From JAAELZ01 sp965237485 (GTDB lineage: Bacteria > Pseudomonadota > Gammaproteobacteria > Arenicellales > Poriferihabitantaceae): a DNA stretch of 64,000 bases. This document shows positions 35,906 to 44,141 of this stretch, piece after piece. Both the position numbers and the translations under genes were made by a program. The stretch spans positions 496,001 through 560,000 of the forward strand of contig CBDEFQ010000009.1 in the NCBI GenBank assembly GCA_965237485.1. The letters are read 5' to 3'. Every line of letters starts with the position of its first letter. Position 1 is the stretch's first letter. The notes beneath the pieces were generated by a model. It made no database searches, was not told where the DNA came from, and worked only from the letters and a program-made list of their open reading frames with translations.

Positions 35906-36703
35906 ATGATTTTGACAATGATATCGACAAAAGGCGGAGTTTGTAAAACAACCTTAACCGCTAACCTGGGTGGCTTTTTAGCCGACAAAGGCAATAAAGT
36001 ATTGATGGTAGATGCGGATATTCAACCCGCACTGTCATCATGGTACCCCCTTAAGCATCAAGCCAAGCATGGCCTCACTCACCTCATCACCAAGGCAAAT
36101 ACTGATGAGGTCATTTCAAAAACAGAACGAGACAACCTCGATCTCATCTATTCAGATGATCCTGAAGGTAGCCTACATATCTTTATCCAAGGTTGTGCTG
36201 ATGGACGACTTCGACTTCGATATACCCTCAACCAACTACGCGAAAAGTACGATTACATATTAATCGATACACAAGGTGCATCTGGCCCCCTGCTTGACGC
36301 AGGAATATTTGCTGCAGATCTCCAACTTACACCCGTCTCTCCTGATACAGCCACTGTTCGTGAGCTTTCAAGAGGCACCATCAGGGCCATAGCAGCAGCT
36401 CGTGATTCTGCATCACGCATGGGCATGACTGTCGCGCCTTTGTATGCAGTCATGGCCAAGTACACTAATACGAATGATGCAAAGACTGTTGCTATTGGTC
36501 TAAAAAAGCTAGTGGGTCGCGGTATAACCCGGTTTCTTAATACTGTCATTCCGTCAAAAACGGCATATACAACTTCCGCCACCCTACAGGTCCCCGTGCA
36601 TATTCACGACCCACGGCGAAAATCCAGTAAAGTACTCACTGGAGAAGACATTATGGTGTCACTGGCGGCTGAACTTATCAGCTTAAGAGATAAGGAGGTC
36701 TGA
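35906..36703 (+). CDS. ICE ParA/Soj-family ATPase with altered Walker A
   Basis: 265-residue ParA-type ATPase adjacent to tRNA-Lys, equivalent to soj of PAPI-1-like islands, where it helps maintain the excised circle. The deviant Walker A reads KGGVCKTT instead of KGGVGKTT, so a conserved Gly of the P-loop is Cys. The remainder is intact: VLMVDADIQPALSSWY, YDYILIDTQGASGP (Walker B area), PVSPDTATVRE. It is 1 nt from the parB gene and clearly cotranslated with it. The Gly-to-Cys change may impair nucleotide hydrolysis. Confidence 0.9.
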   Translation: MILTMISTKGGVCKTTLTANLGGFLADKGNKVLMVDADIQPALSSWYPLKHQAKHGLTHLITKANTDEVISKTERDNLDLIYSDDPEGSLHIFIQGCADGRLRLRYTLNQLREKYDYILIDTQGASGPLLDAGIFAADLQLTPVSPDTATVRELSRGTIRAIAAARDSASRMGMTVAPLYAVMAKYTNTNDAKTVAIGLKKLVGRGITRFLNTVIPSKTAYTTSATLQVPVHIHDPRRKSSKVLTGEDIMVSLAAELISLRDKEV

Positions 36704-36704
36704 T

Positions 36705-38327
36705 ATGGCAAAGAAAAGCTTAAAAGACGCTGATTTAGATTCCATCATTAATGCGGGTAGTTTTAACACTAAAGAACCAACTGCTTTAGCTGATGCCGAT
36801 CCAATTGCGCCGACTGCGATAAAGATCAACCTGGATGAGATCGAGCCGTTTGATAAAAACCCTCGTAGGGCCGCAAACAAATCGCGTGAGGCGATTAAAG
36901 ACACCATCATACAACAGGGCATAGATGCCCTATCCTTTCCAGTCACAAGGCGACCTGGACAGAGTCACTACATACCTAATTCAGGTGGAAACACAAGACT
37001 CGATATAATGAATGAGTTGTATAAACAAACTCAGGATGAAAAGTATTATTGGATCAACACTACTTTTATACCCTATGTAGATGAGACAACATTACTAATC
37101 AATCATCTCGGGGAAAATGACAACAGAGATTCAAATATCTTTATTGATAATGCCCTAGGAATCCGTGAGACCTACGAGCAATATCTTAAAGATCACCCTG
37201 ATGTAGATGAGATTAGCCAACGAGATTTTATCAATTTCCTTAAAGAGGCTGGACTTGGCTGTACACGCGAAGCCCTGCGCGCACAAAACTACGCCATCGA
37301 TGAATTATACGCATACATACCTCAAGCGTTAGACAGCGGAACTGGAAGGCCACGAGTGGTTAGCCTAAAGAAGATTGAAACGATATTCGGTAATTATTGG
37401 CAAGCACAATCACTACCGAATGATGAGTTTAAAGCGCACTGGCGCACTGTGTTATCTCAAAATGATTCATGGGATAGTTTTTGTGTTAATCAAATAGAAT
37501 CTGATATTTTAGATATCGTTGCTGAAAGAGTCATCACTCAGCACATAGACTTTCCAGGATTACTGACCAGAGAAGCCATCCAAGGTGAGGCAGAAAAACT
37601 GCATTCCAGGCCAGATGCCCAGATTGCAACCTTATCAGAAGAACCTAACTACGGTTGGCCAACAGATGATGAAGATAGCATTGATAGCAATAGTGATCAC
37701 TCTAACGCGGCACCTTCATATACAAATTTAGCGGGTCCCACACTTTCTGATCTTGTCGATAAAGAACAAGTCGAACCCAGTAAAGCAGATGAGCAAGACG
37801 ATGCAAAAATGCCAGGCATTCGTCCCCATCAACAATCTTCTAATGATTTAGCTTCCTTTAGAAACAAGTGCTATGCACTTTCATTAGACATAGCCACTGA
37901 GACCAGCTTGAGTGCTTTTATCAAACCACTGGACAGTGGCTTTGGGTTTTACATAGACGTTCCAGGTGAATATCTAGCAGATGAAATGGCATCGTACTGG
38001 TGGTGGAAACTGTTCCTGATCGCCGCAATACATACTTTCGATAACTTTGAGAAGTTACCTGAATCATCACAGTTTAGAAATATTGTAACGATCACTCGCA
38101 GCCAAAACCCTGCCATTGACAATGAAGATGTGCTCAAAGATGTGTTTACTCAGATTCGTAGTTCGATAGGTGAATTCATTTGCAGTTACGAGAACATGTT
38201 GCAAATGCCTTATATCTTTGAATCCGAATTCATATCTACATCCCTATTCGATAAATACCTCTCGCTATTAGCCACTCGTAGAACAATAAGTGAGAAATTT
38301 TCGATGGGTGAACTGTGGGACATCTAA
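36705..38327 (+). CDS. ICE ParB-family protein
   Basis: 540 residues. The N-terminal ParB/sulfiredoxin-like region has INLDEIEPFDKNPRRAAN, TRRPGQSHYIPNSGGNTRL and NHLGENDNRDSNIF, the variant seen in PFGI-1-type ICE ParB proteins. A helical DNA-binding part follows (FLKEAGLGCTREALRAQNYAIDELYAYIPQAL in pieces). The C-terminal 200 residues are less conserved, with an acidic linker around 310-380. It probably acts with ParA in island maintenance. It is followed by the DUF2857 gene after 13 nt. Confidence 0.88.
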   Translation: MAKKSLKDADLDSIINAGSFNTKEPTALADADPIAPTAIKINLDEIEPFDKNPRRAANKSREAIKDTIIQQGIDALSFPVTRRPGQSHYIPNSGGNTRLDIMNELYKQTQDEKYYWINTTFIPYVDETTLLINHLGENDNRDSNIFIDNALGIRETYEQYLKDHPDVDEISQRDFINFLKEAGLGCTREALRAQNYAIDELYAYIPQALDSGTGRPRVVSLKKIETIFGNYWQAQSLPNDEFKAHWRTVLSQNDSWDSFCVNQIESDILDIVAERVITQHIDFPGLLTREAIQGEAEKLHSRPDAQIATLSEEPNYGWPTDDEDSIDSNSDHSNAAPSYTNLAGPTLSDLVDKEQVEPSKADEQDDAKMPGIRPHQQSSNDLASFRNKCYALSLDIATETSLSAFIKPLDSGFGFYIDVPGEYLADEMASYWWWKLFLIAAIHTFDNFEKLPESSQFRNIVTITRSQNPAIDNEDVLKDVFTQIRSSIGEFICSYENMLQMPYIFESEFISTSLFDKYLSLLATRRTISEKFSMGELWDI

Positions 38328-38340
38328 CAGAGATTGGGTT

Positions 38341-38927
38341 ATGAGTACAAACAATCATAAATCCCCGCAGGAGATCACTAATTTACTGATGGATATGCTG
38401 ATCTCGATTGTGGCCACGGGTAATCACAACAGCACTCTGGGCAATTTCTTCGGCTTATCTCATCTTCCTGATGATGATATCGCAGCCTTAAAAGCACTGA
38501 CCAAGGAGGGCACCGAAGAAAGTCGCAGACGATTACGCAAGTCTGCGCATTCAATTATCAGTATCCGTTTAAACCGCAAGAACATCAGTGCAGCTTGTTC
38601 AATTATTTCAGACGATCTAGCGAAGAATAAGTTAATTGGCGACCTGATCAGGCGTCAAGCCCCTTATCCCATGATGTTTGAATATTTTGGACTCAACATA
38701 AACGAAGTATCAGGATTGCGAAAACGCCTTGGCGTGAAAATCTCAGGCGGCCGACCAAGTGAATTGTCTCAATCCGAGATGGAGAAAACTTACGCCAGCT
38801 ACAAAATACATCAATCCCGTTATAGCCCTGATGTAGAACCCTATCGTGAAGCACGGTTATGTAAGGCCATTTATGACGATACCTTAAATATCTCGATGGC
38901 CAAAATTTATTCATTCGTATCAGAAAT
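38341..38927 (+). pseudogene. DUF2857-type ICE protein truncated by IS4
   Basis: Third gene of the ICE end module, start ATG 38341 (MSTNNHKSPQEITNLLMDM). The domain shows SLISIRLNRKN-like and MFEYFGLNINEVSGLRKRLGVK segments (helix-turn-helix-like) and GRPSELSQSEM. The IS4 element begins at 38928, after codon 195. The frame continues 12 codons into the IS terminal repeat (TAVPLTLKKQA) and stops at 38964. A few C-terminal residues are probably lost; function is unknown in the family. Confidence 0.78.
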
Positions 38928-40202
38928 CACTGCTGTCCCGTTAACACTAAAGAAACAGGCCTGATTTTCTCTCAATTTGATAAAATACGTTTAGCGATAA
39001 ACCGTTGAATCAAATAGGAAAATCAGACCATGTCACATTGTAATACCGTTCTAAATCAAATACTCAAAATTGTTCCGAGACATGAATTCGAGGCACTCGC
39101 AATTCAACATCATTCGGGGCGTTCATTCCGCAGAGCGTCTCGTTGGTCACAGTTCGTGAGCCTGACTATAGCTCAATTGACTGGCCGTCATAGCTTGCGT
39201 GATATTGTTGATAATGTCAGCACTCAATCACACCGCTTGTATCATCTTGGTAGTGCCGTGTTAACGCGGTCCAATCTTTCACGCATCAATTGAGAACAAG
39301 CCTTCGAGCCTTTATGAAGCGCTATTCTCTCAATTACTCAAGCGCTGTCAGAGCAAAACGCCAGGGCATAACTTTCGTTTCAAGAATCCCCTGTATTCGC
39401 TGGACTCATCTACCATTGATCTGTGCTTATCGGTTTTCCCATGGGCAGACTTTCGATCAACTAAAGGGGCAATCAAACTGCATGTAGGCCTGAATCATGA
39501 TGGTTACTTACCTGAGTTTGTTAATATCACCGAGGGTAAATGTGCTGATGTTACTGCAGGCAGGAAAGTAGCTTTCCCGAAAGGCAGCATTGTAGTTATT
39601 GACCGTGGATACAACGACTATGCCTGGTATAAGCAATTGAATGACAAGGGAATATACTTTGTCACACGATTAAAGAAGAATGCTGCATACCGCCTTATCA
39701 AGCGACATAGTGTACGCAAGGGAACGGGACTTAGCAGTGATCAAACGATTGAATTCACGGGGGTCAAAGCAGCAAAGGAGTGTTCGATTCGATTACGCCG
39801 TATTGGTTATCGCGATGCCACTACAGGCAAGCATTATGTGTTTTTAACCAACCACTTTAAGCTCAGTGCTCAAACTATCGCCGATATTTATAAAGCCAGA
39901 TGGCAGGTGGAATTATTCTTCAAGTGGATCAAGCAGAACTTAAAGGTGAAGTCATTTATCGGCACCAGCAAGAACGCAGTATTGACCCAAATATGGATTG
40001 CGTTATGTATTTACCTAATACTGATGTTCATCAAATTGCAGTCGAAGGCGGGCAAAACGATGCAACAAATATTGAGGGTATTGCAGCTTAATTTGTTTGA
40101 AAAACGTGATTTAATGGCACTGTTGCGAGGGGACCCGATGCATCACCCAAACCTTAATCCTAATCAATTTTCGTTGCTGTGAAAGTTAACGGGACAGCAG
40201 TG
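38928..40202 (+). mobile_element. IS4-family element copy 1 (inactive, no target duplication)
   Basis: 1275 bp, terminal repeats CACTGCTGTCCCGTTAAC at both ends. The other two copies have 9-bp target duplications, but here the flanks differ (left CAGAAAT, right ACTTTTCTC). Such mismatched flanks are expected if two copies recombined and removed everything between them. It carries one extra base relative to copies 2 and 3 (1274 bp). Confidence 0.9.
39030..40182 (+). pseudogene. IS4-family transposase, 1-nt insertion
   Basis: Identical in design to copies 2 and 3 (383 codons) except for an extra T near 39288-39290 (CAATTGAG versus CAATGAG). This creates an immediate stop after 87 codons. The downstream catalytic parts remain: DSSTIDLCLS, VIDRGYNDY and the Y-R-E-K signature YKARWQVELFFKWIK. 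It cannot produce active transposase. Confidence 0.92.
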
Positions 40203-40211
40203 ACTTTTCTC

Positions 40212-40610
40212 CTAAATTAATAATTCAACCGCAGGTTGTTTAGCTGCTTTTTTATCAAAAGTTACCGTTTTATCGCACCCTTTAGATTCGTGAGCCCTAG
40301 CTAACAGGTGATCAGGAAAATCAACATTTGATTTCCTGTAATCTGCTAATGCTCTCCAAACAATTTCAGGATTAGAAACCTCTAGCTGTCCAATTTGGAG
40401 CAGTTGCTCAATAATATTCGCTATCTGTTGTCTGCCTTGGCCGTAGTTTGTTTCTAACACCCAAGCGACTTCACACAAAACAATTTGTCCAATAAAACAG
40501 GGAGTCTCATCAGTACATTGATTCTCAATGAACCTTGATGCTGTTGCCGATTGCTTTTTATCATCCTGAACTAAATATCTGATCAGGACATTGGTATCTA
40601 AGCCTTTCAA
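40212..40610 (-). CDS. vapC: VapC-type PIN-domain toxin
   Basis: 132-residue ribonuclease toxin. PIN acidic residues are visible: Asp5 in KGLDTNVLIRYL, Glu in LCEVAWVLE (about 47), Asp in VDFPDHLLA (about 96), Asp in TVTFDKKAA (about 116). Its ATG overlaps the vapB stop by 4 nt, the classic order of antitoxin first. The stop is only 10 bp from the end of IS4 copy 1, so the insertion just missed it. The pair probably stabilises the island remnant. Confidence 0.9.
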   Translation of the reverse strand: MKGLDTNVLIRYLVQDDKKQSATASRFIENQCTDETPCFIGQIVLCEVAWVLETNYGQGRQQIANIIEQLLQIGQLEVSNPEIVWRALADYRKSNVDFPDHLLARAHESKGCDKTVTFDKKAAKQPAVELLI

Positions 40611-40846
40611 GATACACTGCCCTTTGCCTTTATTGTGTTTTTCATATCTTTGATAGAAACTGGCATTGAAGGTTGAGACACAATCCCTTTTATGGTATTC
40701 ATATTTTGCTTTACGGGTATAAACCGTACTTCACCAACATCGGTTGAGATAAAGCTGATCTTGTCACCTGATTGAAGATCATATAAAGAGCGTATATCTT
40801 TAGGTATAGTGATTTGACCTTTACTGGTTATTGTTGCTGTAGCCAT
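40607..40846 (-). CDS. vapB: AbrB-family antitoxin VapB
   Basis: 79 residues with an N-terminal SpoVT/AbrB swapped-hairpin domain: ATITSKGQITIPKDIRSLYDLQSGDKISF, quoted in part as TSKGQITIPKDIR. A C-terminal toxin-binding tail follows. It overlaps vapC by 4 nt. Typical antitoxins bind the promoter upstream; the 240-bp region 40847-41086 before it holds no recognisable gene. Confidence 0.9.
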   Translation of the reverse strand: MATATITSKGQITIPKDIRSLYDLQSGDKISFISTDVGEVRFIPVKQNMNTIKGIVSQPSMPVSIKDMKNTIKAKGSVS

Positions 40847-41086
40847 AATATTAGTTTAACGCTGTTCATTAATTACATAAGCATACACCTTACATTGCAG
40901 TAAGGCAATATGTCTATTGATGCTTGGGCATACTAAACCACTAATGGTGGCGTTTTGGCCAACCAGATCAGCTCGACCGGGGCCAATACGGTGGCATAAA
41001 AGTCATGCCGGCAGCTCGACCTGGCTCTGAAGGAATGTATAACGGTGGCATTATTAATAGGTCTTGGGACAAATTTCTCATATCTC

Positions 41087-41335
41087 TTAGTTAAGCAATG
41101 ACGACGATTTAAGATAATCAATGTCAGCTTGATACTTTTGCGAATTAATGTCTCGATACTCTGCAGGTAAACAGCCTTCATACGTTGCGCTATCATCTAG
41201 TGAGTTGTAATGACAAACCAGTATATTGTCAATTTCTGCGCGGGTTAGTTCGTTAGAAACTGCCGTTGACTCCGTCGCATGGACTATGTCAGTGACTAAA
41301 AGTGCTGTTAATAGTAAAATGTGTGCAAGCTTCAT
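41087..41335 (-). CDS. Small exported protein of unknown function
   Basis: 82 residues with a signal peptide (MKLAHILLLTALLVTDIVHA) and a mature part with two Cys (ILVCHYNSLDD ... YEGCLPAEYRD) that could form one disulfide. Its ATG follows the csrA stop directly with no gap, so it is translated from the csrA transcript. I recognise no family. The neighbourhood suggests an island-borne accessory role. Confidence 0.6.
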   Translation of the reverse strand: MKLAHILLLTALLVTDIVHATESTAVSNELTRAEIDNILVCHYNSLDDSATYEGCLPAEYRDINSQKYQADIDYLKSSSLLN

Positions 41336-41551
41336 TTATACATTCCCTGCATTATCATCCGAAACAATCCCACCTTCCTTTGCTTCGTTCTCGTACTTAA
41401 TACGGTAGTAAATTTCTTCCCGATGTACTGGCACATCATTCGGTGCGTTGATACCAATCCTAACTTGACTGTCACGAACGCCTAAAACAGTTAAGCGTAT
41501 ATCATCACCTATATGGATTGACTCTCCAATTCTTCTAGTAAGTATTAACAT
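41336..41551 (-). CDS. csrA: CsrA-family RNA-binding regulator (island-borne)
   Basis: 71 residues. MLILTRRIGESIHIGDDIRLTVLGV and VRIGINAPNDVPVHREEIYYRI match CsrA; the RNA-contacting MLILTRR strand and the VHREEI region are intact. The C-terminal tail is divergent, unlike core chromosomal CsrA, and the gene lies in an accessory segment. CsrA paralogues (CsrT/LvrC-like) are known on Legionella ICEs, where they regulate element genes. A similar role is plausible here but not shown. It is cotranscribed with the small exported protein downstream. Confidence 0.88.
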   Translation of the reverse strand: MLILTRRIGESIHIGDDIRLTVLGVRDSQVRIGINAPNDVPVHREEIYYRIKYENEAKEGGIVSDDNAGNV

Positions 41552-41631
41552 TATGTAACCATTTAGCCTAATAATTTCAATAGGTGTATTTTCTTATATT
41601 CACTTGAATAATACAAGTTTTAATCAAAATA

Positions 41632-41919
41632 TTACTCTTTATCTAAAAGTAATTTAACCGCCCTATCCACAACTGAACCGTATGACTTTTTATCTATTGC
41701 CAGGCTATTTATAGCCTCAGAAGTTTCAGGTAGCACCTTAAGCGTTCTAGTTATTCTTGCAATCTCATTAGGTTTACGTCCCGCCCCCTCACGTCTGCCT
41801 CCATGCTTATACACAGGCTTGTGTTTTGTTGATTTATTTTGCTGACCAGAGCGCGCAGGGACAGCACGGTCTTGACCCAGAGATAGGTCGCTGGATGCCT
41901 TTTGATCTTTATCTGCCAT
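41632..41919 (-). CDS. Small basic protein with GRREGAGRKP motif
   Basis: 95 residues. A charged, disordered N-terminus is followed by HGGRREGAGRKPNE, a basic patch frequent in phage and plasmid DNA-associated proteins, and a C-terminal helical part (LPETSEAINSLAIDKKSYGSVVDRAVKLLLDKE, quoted as SYGSVVDRAVKLLL) resembling ribbon-helix-helix type dimerisation segments. It lies 80 nt upstream of csrA on the same strand. It may be a DNA-binding regulator of the remnant; function is not established. Confidence 0.6.
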   Translation of the reverse strand: MADKDQKASSDLSLGQDRAVPARSGQQNKSTKHKPVYKHGGRREGAGRKPNEIARITRTLKVLPETSEAINSLAIDKKSYGSVVDRAVKLLLDKE

Positions 41920-42034
41920 TGATTAGAAAAACTAATTTAAAACCTCTCAATATACACACTCCCGCGATCACCAAGCTAATGCATGAAAGCACTGCACCGA
42001 AGCTGCCTAAGAATCTAATAATGTAAAAAACTAA

Positions 42035-42145
42035 CTAGCCTTTCGGTTCGTGGTCTTTAACGTCTTTCCAACCCCAATAAGCCAAGTATCCAAAAACAGC
42101 AACACAACACGCAACGGTTACAAAAACGATAATATGGTTAAACAT
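42035..42145 (-). CDS. 36-residue single-pass membrane protein
   Basis: The start ATG at 42145 overlaps the end of the preceding gene by 8 nt. The sequence MFNHIIVFVTVACCVAVFGY is nearly all hydrophobic (TM about residues 4-23), followed by AYWGWKDVKDHEPKG and a stop. It is too short for automatic ORF calling, but the overlap with its neighbour and the clean TM-plus-charged-tail design support it. It probably acts with the two-TM protein encoded just upstream. Function unknown. Confidence 0.55.
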   Translation of the reverse strand: MFNHIIVFVTVACCVAVFGYLAYWGWKDVKDHEPKG

Positions 42146-42362
42146 TTTCTATTTCCTCTAGTAATTGATTCATGCGTCTAAAACGTGACAACCCAAATAA
42201 GCCACTCGAACAAACAACCAACATCCCACCGAAAAGTATATACCAAACCTTATCAGTGTTATTAACTAGCCAACCAGACAGCCCCAACACCACGGCAATC
42301 GCCGCGAAAAATAGTTGCTTTTGAATGGCCAATTCCTCTTTTAATCTATCTAGTTTCGGCAT
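42138..42362 (-). CDS. Two-TM small membrane protein
   Basis: 74 residues. An amphipathic start (MPKLDRLKEELAIQKQ) precedes two TM helices (LFFAAIAVVLGLSGWLVN and VWYILFGGMLVVCSSGLFGL) and a basic C-terminus (SRFRRMNQLLEEIENV). It overlaps the 36-residue protein downstream. An IS3-family element has inserted 13 bp upstream of the start, so the native promoter is probably displaced. Similar pairs of tiny membrane proteins are widespread in mobile regions, but I assign no function. Confidence 0.6.
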   Translation of the reverse strand: MPKLDRLKEELAIQKQLFFAAIAVVLGLSGWLVNNTDKVWYILFGGMLVVCSSGLFGLSRFRRMNQLLEEIENV

Positions 42363-42425
42363 TTTCCCCAGACGTCAGGGTAGTTGCACACATTTTAATT
42401 CACAAGGGGCGGCGGAGAAATACTC

Positions 42426-42917
42426 ATGCCGAAATATAGCGTAGAACGAAGAGAAGCTGTTTTATCTAAATTATTATCATCAAATAGTCAGTCCTTCGCA
42501 GAAATATCTAGAGAAGAAGGAATCAGTGTTCAAACCTTGTATGATTGGCGAAATAAAGCCAGACGATCAGGAGTTTTAATGCCTAATAGTGATTCATCTA
42601 ATCAGTGGGATTGCCAAACTAAGTTCACCGTAGTTCTTGAAACTGCTGCGATGAATGAACAAGAATTATCTGCGTATTGCCGAGAGAAAGGCCTATACCC
42701 TACTCAAATAACGCAATGGCGAGAAGCTTGTATTAATGGTGTTGATGAGGCTCTCATTAGCCCTAAAGTTGCGCGCGATGAAATACGTGCGTTAAAAAAA
42801 GACAAGAAGAAGCTAGAAACCCAGCTGCGCGGCAAAGATAAAGCCTTGGCTGAAACGGCCGCATTATTAGTATTACAAAAAAAGTTTCAGGCGCTTTGGG
42901 AGGACGAGGAAGTATGA
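42426..42917 (+). CDS. IS3-family transposase OrfA
   Basis: 163 residues. An N-terminal helix-turn-helix (FAEISREEGISVQTLYDWRNKAR, core EEGISVQTLYDWRNKAR), a second HTH-like part (LYPTQITQWREAC), and a C-terminal coiled coil (EIRALKKDKKKLETQLRGKDKAL in part) serve dimerisation. A slippery A-AAA-AAG lies at 42878-42884 in frame. The stop overlaps the orfB ATG. Confidence 0.9.
   Translation: MPKYSVERREAVLSKLLSSNSQSFAEISREEGISVQTLYDWRNKARRSGVLMPNSDSSNQWDCQTKFTVVLETAAMNEQELSAYCREKGLYPTQITQWREACINGVDEALISPKVARDEIRALKKDKKKLETQLRGKDKALAETAALLVLQKKFQALWEDEEV
42878..42884 (+). promoter_or_regulatory. Programmed -1 frameshift site A-AAA-AAG
   Basis: In the orfA frame the heptamer is read (C)AA AAA AAG. 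A -1 slip here enters the orfB frame, which is open across the junction, giving an OrfAB fusion. GGGAGG just downstream could serve as a ribosome site for separate OrfB initiation at ATG 42914. Confidence 0.7.
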
Positions 42918-43963
42918 TTACGACTCAGACGCGCATTAAAGTAATCAATGATGTTAATGAAGCAGTAGACGCAGGTTCAAAGCGTTCAGGTGCTTGTGAG
43001 TTGGTTGGCCTTGCCGAGTCTACGCTTAGACGTTGGAAGCCAAAAGGAGAAGATAGTATCCGCAGTGATCAACGTCCTTTGGTAGAAAAGCCAGTCCCTG
43101 GCAATAAACTAAGCGAGCAAGAGCAGCAACACATTTTATCGATATGTAATGAATCGGCATACAATCATTTGCCGCCGTCGCAAATAGTACCGCAGTTGGC
43201 TGACAAAGGTATTTATGTGGCCAGCGAGTCTAGCTTTTATCGAGTTCTCAAGGCGCATGGGCAATTGAAGCACCGCGGCCGCGCCAAACAAAAGCAGTCC
43301 CGAACACCCGATACTCATATAGCGCTAAAACCTAATGCTGTGTGGATGTGGGATATCACCTATTTGGCGACGCGTACTATTGGCAAGCATTATTACCTGT
43401 ACATGGTAGAAGACCTTTACAGTCGCTATGGCGTTCACTGGGAAGTACATCCTGTTGAAAGCGGTGAATTAGGTGCGCAGTTGATGTCTCAGGCGGCTCT
43501 AAAAGTGGCCAGCTGCGATGGCATGCCCGTCTTACACAGTGATAATGGCAGCCCAATGAAATCGTTCACAATGAGAGCGAAGTTAGAAGCATTAGGAATA
43601 AAGCCCTCTTACTCAAGGCCAAGAGTAAGCAATGACAACGCTTATATTGAATCCATGTTTAGAACGGTAAAGTATTGCCCTGCGTGGCCTTCTCAAGGCT
43701 TCGATAGCTTAGAGGCCGCCCGCCAATGGGTGGGTAAGTTTATGCAATGGTATAACGAAGAACATCGTCACAGTGCTATACGCTACGTTACACCTGGCCA
43801 GCGTTATCGCGGTGAAGATAGTGCCCTATTAGCAAAACGAGAAGTTGTTTATCAGGAAGCTAAAGCAGCAAAACCTAATCGGTGGTCTGGCCAAACCCGA
43901 AATTGGCGGCCTTGTGGTGCGGTTGCGCTGAACCTACAAAAAGAAGTATTATTGGTTGCGTAG
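42914..43963 (+). CDS. IS3-family transposase OrfB (DDE integrase core)
   Basis: About 349 residues from ATG 42914, which overlaps the orfA TGA and has a GGAGG ribosome site 10 nt upstream. The frame is also open further upstream (to TTG 42896 and beyond), as needed for a frameshift fusion. Catalytic residues are Asp in VWMWDITYLATR, Asp in LHSDNGSPM and Glu in VSNDNAYIESMFRTVK, in DD(35)E spacing. The C-terminal region (YNEEHRHSAIRYVTPGQRY) is typical. It appears intact. Confidence 0.92.
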   Translation: MITTQTRIKVINDVNEAVDAGSKRSGACELVGLAESTLRRWKPKGEDSIRSDQRPLVEKPVPGNKLSEQEQQHILSICNESAYNHLPPSQIVPQLADKGIYVASESSFYRVLKAHGQLKHRGRAKQKQSRTPDTHIALKPNAVWMWDITYLATRTIGKHYYLYMVEDLYSRYGVHWEVHPVESGELGAQLMSQAALKVASCDGMPVLHSDNGSPMKSFTMRAKLEALGIKPSYSRPRVSNDNAYIESMFRTVKYCPAWPSQGFDSLEAARQWVGKFMQWYNEEHRHSAIRYVTPGQRYRGEDSALLAKREVVYQEAKAAKPNRWSGQTRNWRPCGAVALNLQKEVLLVA

Positions 43964-44141
43964 GAAAATGTGCAACTACCCTGAAAATTGCCGTTTTCTA
44001 TCTCGTAATTAATAATGAAGGTTTGTAAAAACACATATCCAAACTTATGACCGTATAGGCCAAGGAAGCAATCAGGCTATAAATCCACGGCTTTAATTTG
44101 CGGTTCTTACTTATGATTATACTCACAATACCATCAATCAA

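Larger units (their letters stand above)
35855..42374. mobile_element. Remnant of an integrative conjugative element at tRNA-Lys
   Basis: parA, parB and a DUF2857 gene directly beside tRNA-Lys form the conserved end module of PAPI-1/PFGI-1/pKLC102-like ICEs. The DUF2857 gene is cut by an IS4 copy. Beyond it are vapBC and a csrA-containing cluster of tiny genes, also accessory in character. No relaxase, VirD4/VirB4, integrase, helicase or pilus gene occurs anywhere in the window, so the element is not self-transmissible. The right boundary is uncertain; the accessory zone may continue to 49.6 kb. Confidence 0.65.
42375..43984 (+). mobile_element. IS3-family element
   Basis: About 1610 bp between inverted ends TCAGGGTAGTTGCACA. 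It has two overlapping frames in the IS3 arrangement, orfB being -1 relative to orfA. No target duplication is evident (left flank ACG, right flank AAA). It lies between the two-TM gene and the resolvase. Confidence 0.85.

Noticed and set aside
38928..38964. C-terminal tail TAVPLTLKKQA of the DUF2857 frame, also seen at the end of a plus-strand frame near 44.9 kb
   Set aside because: It is simply the IS4 terminal repeat translated from upstream reading frames, not a shared protein motif.
40847..41086. Possible gene fragment upstream of vapB (GGIKVMPAARPGSEGMYNGG in one frame)
   Set aside because: No start, no homologous domain recognised and no partner frame; left as unassigned remnant DNA.
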